A DNA stretch of 36,973 bases from Arthrobacter sp. (GTDB taxonomy: Bacteria > Actinomycetota > Actinomycetes > Actinomycetales > Micrococcaceae). The notes under the pieces were generated by a model. That model was given only the letters and a program-made list of their open reading frames with translations. It searched no databases and was not told the origin of the DNA. A program made the translations under genes and the position numbers. The DNA lies in the NCBI RefSeq assembly GCF_030540645.1, contig NZ_JAUNVV010000027.1:1-36973 (forward strand). Direction: 5' to 3'. Below, piece by piece: positions 32,015-36,973 of the stretch (positions are counted from its first letter, which is position 1; the number at the start of each line of letters is the position of its first letter).

Positions 32015-32047
32015 CGGCCAATACACGCGTGGGACGCATCACAGCCG

Positions 32048-32053
32048 TATGCT
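32048..32053 (+). promoter_or_regulatory. -10 box of yciO, leaderless-type
   Basis: TATGCT ends 6 nt before the ATG at 32060 and no ribosome binding site is present, so a leaderless transcript is likely. Confidence 0.5.
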
Positions 32054-32059
32054 CATTGC

Positions 32060-32680
32060 ATGGCTAAATTCTTCGACATTCATCCCCACGACCCTCAGCC
32101 GCGTTCCGTCAGCCAGATCGTGGACATTCTGAAATCCGGCGGGCTGATCGCGTACCCCACGGATTCCTGTTACGCCCTAGGCGCCCAACTGGGCAACCGG
32201 GAAGCGCTTGACCGCATCCGCGCCATCCGCCACCTGGATAACAAGCATCACTTCACGCTTGTCTGCAAGGACTTTGCGCAGCTGGGTCAGTTTGTCATGG
32301 TGGACAACGATATTTTCCGCAGCATCAAGGCTGTCACCCCCGGACCCTACACGTTCATCCTGCCGGCCACTAAGGAAGTGCCCAGGCGCCTGGCACACCC
32401 GAAGAAGAAGACCGTGGGTGTGCGTATTCCAGACAGCCGCCTGATTCACGCCATTCTGGAGGAATTAGGTGAGCCGATGCTCTCCAGCACTCTTTTGCTC
32501 CCTGATGAGGAGGAGCCACTGACGCAGGGCTGGGAGATCAAGGAAGCCTTGGACCACGTGGTTGACGCCGTGATCGACTCCGGGGATGTGGGCGCAGAGC
32601 CCACCACCGTGGTGGACTTTTCAAGCGGCTACGCCGAAGTGGTGCGACGCGGCACAGGAGACCCCAGCCGCTTCGAGTAG
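32060..32680 (+). CDS. yciO: YciO/Sua5/YrdC-family protein
   Basis: The 206-residue protein has a single YrdC-like domain. FFDIHPHDPQPR, GGLIAYPTDSCYALG, IRAIRHLDNKHHFTL, PGPYTFILPATKEVPRRL and KKKTVGVRIPDS match E. coli YciO closely over its whole length. YrdC/Sua5 make threonylcarbamoyl-AMP for tRNA t6A. YciO is a paralogue with an uncertain role, so t6A synthesis should not be assumed. It starts 60 bp after yggS. Confidence 0.9.
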   Translation: MAKFFDIHPHDPQPRSVSQIVDILKSGGLIAYPTDSCYALGAQLGNREALDRIRAIRHLDNKHHFTLVCKDFAQLGQFVMVDNDIFRSIKAVTPGPYTFILPATKEVPRRLAHPKKKTVGVRIPDSRLIHAILEELGEPMLSSTLLLPDEEEPLTQGWEIKEALDHVVDAVIDSGDVGAEPTTVVDFSSGYAEVVRRGTGDPSRFE

Positions 32681-32773
32681 GCCCCTGCAGAGCCCCGTAA
32701 TCTGAGCCGTCATCACGTGTTTCCGTGGACAGCCCTAGAACTTCACATGCGAACTGGCTAACGTGAAGACAAG

Positions 32774-32798
32774 CCGGTGCATCACGTCCCCGGTGCAT
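32774..32798 (+). repeat. 9-bp direct repeats in the dps promoter region
   Basis: CCGGTGCAT occurs at 32774-32782 and 32790-32798 (16-bp period), about 40-65 bp upstream of the dps start. A CTTCAC/GTGAAG inverted repeat lies just upstream (32741-32746 and 32763-32768). These are possible regulator sites; no regulator is identified. Confidence 0.4.
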
Positions 32799-32838
32799 AC
32801 GATCTAACTGACAATGTCACCGTCTCAAAGGAGTTTCC

Positions 32839-33399
32839 ATGCCCGCCAAGAAGACATCCCACGCAGGTTACACAGTTCCCGGAATGTCGCTGCAGGACGG
32901 CCACAAAGTCGCCATCTTGCTGCAGTCCAGGCTTCACGCGCTCAACGACATGCAATTGACGCTCAAGCACGCCCATTGGAATGTGGTGGGCCGTGATTTC
33001 ATCAGTGTCCACGAAATGCTCGACCCGCAGATTGAGTTGGTCCGCGCCATGATCGATGAGACGGCCGAACGGATCGCAACCCTGGGTGTCTCGCCGAACG
33101 GGCTGCCCGGTGCCTTGGTCGCCGAACGAACGTGGGATGACTATGCCATTGGCCGGGCCCACACCTCCGCCCACATGGCCGCCCTTGACCTCGTCTACAC
33201 CGGGTTTTTGAAAAGCCACCGCGAGACCTTGGAAAAGGTGGGCGAGCTGGACCCCATCACCGAGGACATGGTCATCAACCAGTGCTCACAATTGGAGCTG
33301 TTCCAGTGGTTCCTGCGTGCCCACCTCGAAGATGACGACGGCGATCTGGCCAACGCCGGTAAGAAAACTGAACTTTCAGCAGCCAAGTCTGCGAAATGA
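32839..33399 (+). CDS. dps: Dps-family DNA-binding ferritin
   Basis: Dps forms a 12-subunit shell that oxidises and stores iron and protects DNA under oxidative stress or starvation. The 186-residue protein has the intersubunit ferroxidase ligands with correct spacing: H46 (KHAHWNVVG), H58 and D62 (SVHEMLD), D73 and E77 (DETAE). A Lys-rich N-terminus (PAKKTSH) and a Lys/Ala tail (KKTELSAAKSAK) could contact DNA. AAAGGAG lies about 5 nt before the ATG. The stop overlaps the following dehydrogenase start as ATGA (33396-33399). Confidence 0.94.
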   Translation: MPAKKTSHAGYTVPGMSLQDGHKVAILLQSRLHALNDMQLTLKHAHWNVVGRDFISVHEMLDPQIELVRAMIDETAERIATLGVSPNGLPGALVAERTWDDYAIGRAHTSAHMAALDLVYTGFLKSHRETLEKVGELDPITEDMVINQCSQLELFQWFLRAHLEDDDGDLANAGKKTELSAAKSAK

Positions 33400-34295
33400 G
33401 TCAAGCGGAAACGCCAATTACAAACCGACCATCACCGGGTGTCAAGGCGTATCCGCGTACGGCAATCGTGACGGGTGCTGACAAGGGCATTGGCCAGGCA
33501 ACGGCCATAGCGTTGGCCGGGGACGGTTTTGACGTCGCGTTCACATGGCATGACGACGAGAGCGGAGCTGCCAACACGACGGCAGCCATTGAGGCCCTCG
33601 GACAACGTGCCGCCTCGGCGTGGCTGGACACCACAGTGCTGTCCAGCTGCGCCCCGGTTGTGGAACAGCTCGCCACCTCTTTGGGATCACTGGGCGTCTT
33701 CGTCAACAATGTGGGCGTGGGCTTGTGCCGTTCAGTCGTTGACACCGAGTATGTGCAGTGGCAGCGCATACTCGACACGAACCTCAACGGTGCGTTTATG
33801 TGCCTGCAGGCCGCTGCCAAACTGCTCATCGCAGGCGGCTGCGGCGGACGGATCGTGGTGGTCACCAGTATTCACGCCCACCAGCCACGGTTTGGCTTTG
33901 GGGCGTATTCTGCTTCGAAGTACGGTCTTGACGGCCTCACCAAGACGCTCGCCTTGGAGCTTTCCGAGCATGGGATCACCGTCAATGCGGTTGCCCCAGG
34001 GGAAATTGCCACTCACCTGCCGCCGGAGGAGACCCGGCATCCGCACCTTCTACCCCGACCCGGCATCCCCCTGGGCCACCCCGGCACGGCGGAGGAAGTT
34101 GCAGCCGTCATTGCGTTTCTGGCCTCGCCCACGGCCGGCTACGTCACCGGAGCCAGCTGGGAGGTCGACGGCGGCATGGCGCAGATGGGTGCCCAAGCCA
34201 GTGCCTATGTGCCCAGCAATGACTGGCGCGAGGCCACCTGGCTGCCGGAAAAACCGGATGAGCAGCGCTCCGAAGCCCAGGATGAAAAGCCTTAG
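33396..34295 (+). CDS. Short-chain dehydrogenase/reductase
   Basis: The 299-residue cytoplasmic protein is a classical SDR using NAD(P). The nucleotide motif is TGADKGIG (26-33), the structural motif NNVGVG (104-109), and the catalytic residues are S158, Y171 and K175 (YSASK). VTGASWEVDGGM closes the core. The family resembles 3-oxoacyl reductase-like and general-stress SDRs such as YhdF/YhxC types, which also carry extended termini. The start overlaps the dps stop (ATGA), so translation is coupled and a stress role is plausible. The substrate is unknown. Confidence 0.9.
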   Translation: MSQAETPITNRPSPGVKAYPRTAIVTGADKGIGQATAIALAGDGFDVAFTWHDDESGAANTTAAIEALGQRAASAWLDTTVLSSCAPVVEQLATSLGSLGVFVNNVGVGLCRSVVDTEYVQWQRILDTNLNGAFMCLQAAAKLLIAGGCGGRIVVVTSIHAHQPRFGFGAYSASKYGLDGLTKTLALELSEHGITVNAVAPGEIATHLPPEETRHPHLLPRPGIPLGHPGTAEEVAAVIAFLASPTAGYVTGASWEVDGGMAQMGAQASAYVPSNDWREATWLPEKPDEQRSEAQDEKP

Positions 34296-34328
34296 AACGG
34301 CCGTGAACCGGGTGCAGGTCTGCTTGGA

Positions 34329-36973
34329 TCACATCCGGCGCTTCACCTTTGCCGTGGCCGGAGCACTCCATGGGTCCTCGGGCCAGGGGTGCTTCGGGTA
34401 GCGCCCGCGCATCTCGGCGCGCACCTGAGCGTACGGCCCACTCCAAAAGGAGGCGAGGTCGTCGGTGACGGCCAGCGGCCGCCGTGCGGGAGACAACAGG
34501 TGGAACAGGACTTTCACGCGCCCATCGGCGATCAGCGGCGTCTGAGCCAGCCCAAAACACTCCTGCAGCTTGACCGCGGCAACGGGCGGGCCGCCGTCGG
34601 AGACGTCCGGGTAGTCAATCCTGATGTGCGAACCACTGGGCACCGCCAATGTCTCCGGGGCCAGTTCGCCCATCCGCCCTGCCTGTGGCCATGGCAGCAG
34701 CCTGCGCAGTGGTTCGCTCAGCGACAGCGCAGACAGCGCCCTGCCGCCCGCCACCGCTTCGAGCTCCGGGCCCAACCATTCAGGAAGCCGTGCGGACAGT
34801 GCTGCGTCGCTCATGTCCGGCCACGGCTCACCCAGTTCCCGGTGCAGCAGAGCCAGCCTGCGCCGCAAACCGACGGCAGCGGTACTCCACGGGAGCAGGC
34901 CCAGTCCGTCGCGCACCAAAGCAGCGGCCACGGCATCGCGACGCTGGGCAACGGAGGCCTTGACGGGAGTGGCAGACAGGACCACCGCCCCGAGACTGCG
35001 TGTCCTGCGGGCGCTGAGCCGCCCATTGCGGAACTCTGCATCCACCGCATCCCTGAGCATGTGTGCGGCAACAACCTCCGCGTTCGCCTGCGCCACGGGG
35101 GCTGCCGCACGGATCACAGCACCCGTGCCCGCCGCGTCGCGTCCCTGTGCGCGGGCCACCTCGGCCACCGCCAACCATTGCTGTCCAGCCAATGAACTGC
35201 CAGCCGGCAGCCCGGCACGTGTGCCGGAGGACAGCAGGTATTGCTCTGACGCCGCGTCGGCAACCCGCCGGGCCACCCTGTCGGGGTAGGCAAGTCCGAC
35301 GACGAACCCCACCACTTCTGTCGCGTCCACGTCCGTTGTGGCCGATGCCTTCGTCGTGGGGCTGGCAGCACCTTCGTTGCCGCTCCGGCTTTCACGGCGG
35401 GCCAGCTGTTCCAGCCGCCGCACTTCCTGGCTCCAGCGCCGGGATCCGGGGTCGCGCCCAGCCCTCATGGCGGACAGCAGTGCCGTGAGATCCGCGCCTG
35501 GCGCACGTGCGTCGCCTGACACGAGGGCCACGACCTCCGCAGCGGCCTTGGCTCCGACGATGGCGGCGCCGTCGAGCAGCGCCCTGGCCGGGCGCGGATC
35601 AGCGGGGATGCCAGCTAAAGTCCTGCCGAGGCTGGTGGCGTGACCGCGTTCGTCCACGGCACCCAATTCACCTAAGACCGCAATGGCCGCCTGCAGTGCC
35701 GCGGCAGGCGGGGCATCCGGCAGCCGCATCCCCTTGCCGCCCGGCGCGCCCCAGCAGGCCATGAGCAAGGCTGCGGAGCTCAGCTCGGCCACCGCAATTT
35801 CCGGCATGGCGTGGGCGGGGGCTGCCGCAAACGTCCGCTGGTCGTAGCAGCGCACCACGGTGCCGGGGCCTAAGCGTGCCGCCCTGCCCGCGCGTTGCTC
35901 CGCCGATGCACGGGACGTGGAAACGGTGACCAATCCTGTCATGCCGCGTCCCGCGTCCCGGCGCGGTTCCCGGGACAGACCGGAATCAATGACAAGCCGC
36001 ACCCCGGGCACGGTCAGCGATGACTCTGCCAGCGACGTGGAAACGATGATGCGCGGGAGCCCGCCAGGTTCCCTGGCCGAAACCGCCCTGTCCTGTTCCT
36101 GCGCTGGCACCTGGCCGTGCAGCTTCAGGATGTCCACCCCGGCGGACCGCCCACCCAGCCGGGCAGCGATGTGGTCCACTTCCCTGGCGCCCGGGGCAAA
36201 AACCAGCGCGTCCACCGAGGGGTCGGCGGCGATGGCAGCGGCGTGAGCGGCTGCAGCCGTGTCCGCCACATGGTCAAGGAAGGCCCGGGAAATACCGCGC
36301 TGGTCCATGCGCGGGCCGGCAGCCGGAGCCCAGCGGATCTCAAGTGGATGCAGCGCTGACGGGCAGTCGACGACGGGGGCCGGTGAATCGTCGTCGGACG
36401 CTGCCAGGAGCTGGGCGAACCGGGCTGCGTCGAGGGTGGCGGACATGGCCAGCAGCGTCAGGTCCCCGCGAAGTTGATGCACCTCGATCAGCATGCCCAG
36501 CAGCAGATCGGTGTCCAGGCCGCGTTCATGGACTTCGTCAAGCACGACGGCGGCCACACCTTCCAGCCCCGGGTCGCGCAGGAGCCGGCGCAGCAGGATG
36601 CCGGGGGTGAGGAACTCGATGATGGTCTCCGGGCCGCTGTGGGTTTCCCCGCGGACCGTGTAGCCGATTTTACTGCCGAGGGCTGTCCCATCGAGGGCTG
36701 CCAGCCGCCTGGCTGCTGAGCGGACGGCGACCCGACGCGGTTGGGTGACGAGGACGCGGTGTCCTGGACCGCTGCCGAGTGCATTGGCAGCGAGCGGGGG
36801 CACCAACGTGGTCTTGCCCGTGCCGGGAGGGGCTTGAATGACCGCAGCCGCGCCCACAGTCTCAGCAGCCCCGTTGAGCCGGGCTGGTCCGAGGATGCGA
36901 GCCAGTTCCGGCAGTGATTGGGCAAAGACGAGTCCCTGCCCGATCCGAGGCAGGTCAAAGGGACCGGAGGGGA
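34329..36973 (-). CDS. hrpB: ATP-dependent helicase HrpB, 5' end beyond window
   Basis: This is a DEAH/RHA-type helicase of about 880 visible residues. Motifs are Walker A QAPPGTGKTTLVP, DEVHERGLDTDLLLGML (motif II), LLAMSATLD (III), RIIVSTSLAESSLTVPGV (V) and ASAEQRAGRAARLGPG (VI). The HrpB C-terminal domain ends RAEMRGRYPKHPWPEDPW. The frame stays open from 36857 to the window edge and reads PFDLPRIGQGLVFAQSLPEL, the usual HrpB N-terminus, so only a few codons are missing. HrpB's substrate is not well defined. Its stop lies 33 bp from the converging SDR stop. Confidence 0.94.
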   Translation of the reverse strand, partial: PSGPFDLPRIGQGLVFAQSLPELARILGPARLNGAAETVGAAAVIQAPPGTGKTTLVPPLAANALGSGPGHRVLVTQPRRVAVRSAARRLAALDGTALGSKIGYTVRGETHSGPETIIEFLTPGILLRRLLRDPGLEGVAAVVLDEVHERGLDTDLLLGMLIEVHQLRGDLTLLAMSATLDAARFAQLLAASDDDSPAPVVDCPSALHPLEIRWAPAAGPRMDQRGISRAFLDHVADTAAAAHAAAIAADPSVDALVFAPGAREVDHIAARLGGRSAGVDILKLHGQVPAQEQDRAVSAREPGGLPRIIVSTSLAESSLTVPGVRLVIDSGLSREPRRDAGRGMTGLVTVSTSRASAEQRAGRAARLGPGTVVRCYDQRTFAAAPAHAMPEIAVAELSSAALLMACWGAPGGKGMRLPDAPPAAALQAAIAVLGELGAVDERGHATSLGRTLAGIPADPRPARALLDGAAIVGAKAAAEVVALVSGDARAPGADLTALLSAMRAGRDPGSRRWSQEVRRLEQLARRESRSGNEGAASPTTKASATTDVDATEVVGFVVGLAYPDRVARRVADAASEQYLLSSGTRAGLPAGSSLAGQQWLAVAEVARAQGRDAAGTGAVIRAAAPVAQANAEVVAAHMLRDAVDAEFRNGRLSARRTRSLGAVVLSATPVKASVAQRRDAVAAALVRDGLGLLPWSTAAVGLRRRLALLHRELGEPWPDMSDAALSARLPEWLGPELEAVAGGRALSALSLSEPLRRLLPWPQAGRMGELAPETLAVPSGSHIRIDYPDVSDGGPPVAAVKLQECFGLAQTPLIADGRVKVLFHLLSPARRPLAVTDDLASFWSGPYAQVRAEMRGRYPKHPWPEDPWSAPATAKVKRRM

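Noticed and set aside
1..36973. CRISPR arrays, tRNA or rRNA genes, insertion sequences, prophage
   Set aside because: No regular spaced repeats, no cloverleaf or rRNA segments, and no transposase, integrase or phage structural motifs were seen on either strand. The reading was by eye, so a small RNA could be missed.

Overview
The window is chromosomal DNA of a high-GC actinobacterium, most likely Arthrobacter or a close relative in the Micrococcaceae. The basis is the CoaE-GrpB fusion, an S1 protein with four S1 repeats and an acidic tail, a PolA without proofreading residues, a PBP with a proline-rich tail, frequent GTG and TTG starts, and several genes whose -10 box sits 6-7 nt before the start codon (leaderless mRNA). 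No rRNA, tRNA, CRISPR array, insertion sequence or phage gene was seen. Genes are dense and mostly housekeeping.

Layout. 1-4.5 kb: coaE (-), yigZ/IMPACT (+), a DUF805 membrane protein (-) and rpsA (-). 4.6-8.1 kb: an orphan FetB-like permease (+), an AbiEi/DUF559 endonuclease-like gene (-) bracketed by two copies of a 63-bp palindromic repeat, and an Eis-like acetyltransferase (-). 8.1-13.1 kb: polA (-), a divergent hotdog thioesterase (+), a perfect 54-bp palindrome, then a PiT phosphate transporter translationally coupled to a small membrane protein (-). 13.4-19.8 kb: pirin (+), an AlaA-like aminotransferase and a long-chain acyl-CoA ligase (-), a uracil-DNA-glycosylase-like protein (+) and a lipoprotein PQQ-type sugar dehydrogenase (+).

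19.8-24.4 kb holds the most system-like locus: a LacI-family repressor (+) divergent from a tightly packed operon (-) of a Gfo/Idh/MocA dehydrogenase, a DUF993 TIM-barrel (aldolase-like) protein and a xylose-isomerase-type sugar isomerase/epimerase. A near-consensus promoter and a perfect 18-bp LacI-type operator lie between them. The substrate is unknown and no transporter is encoded. This is the best candidate for an undescribed pathway.

24.4-37 kb: a PPOX-family flavoprotein, a Gmad2-LysM protein, a secreted AMIN-like protein, a heme O synthase resembling the Gram-negative CyoE type, a small membrane protein, a universal stress protein, a class A PBP, YggS, a YciO/Sua5-family protein, Dps coupled to a short-chain dehydrogenase, and an HrpB helicase whose 5' end runs off the window.

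All functional calls come from reading motifs by eye. Start codons were chosen from ribosome binding sites, family N-termini and -10 boxes, and are uncertain where stated.
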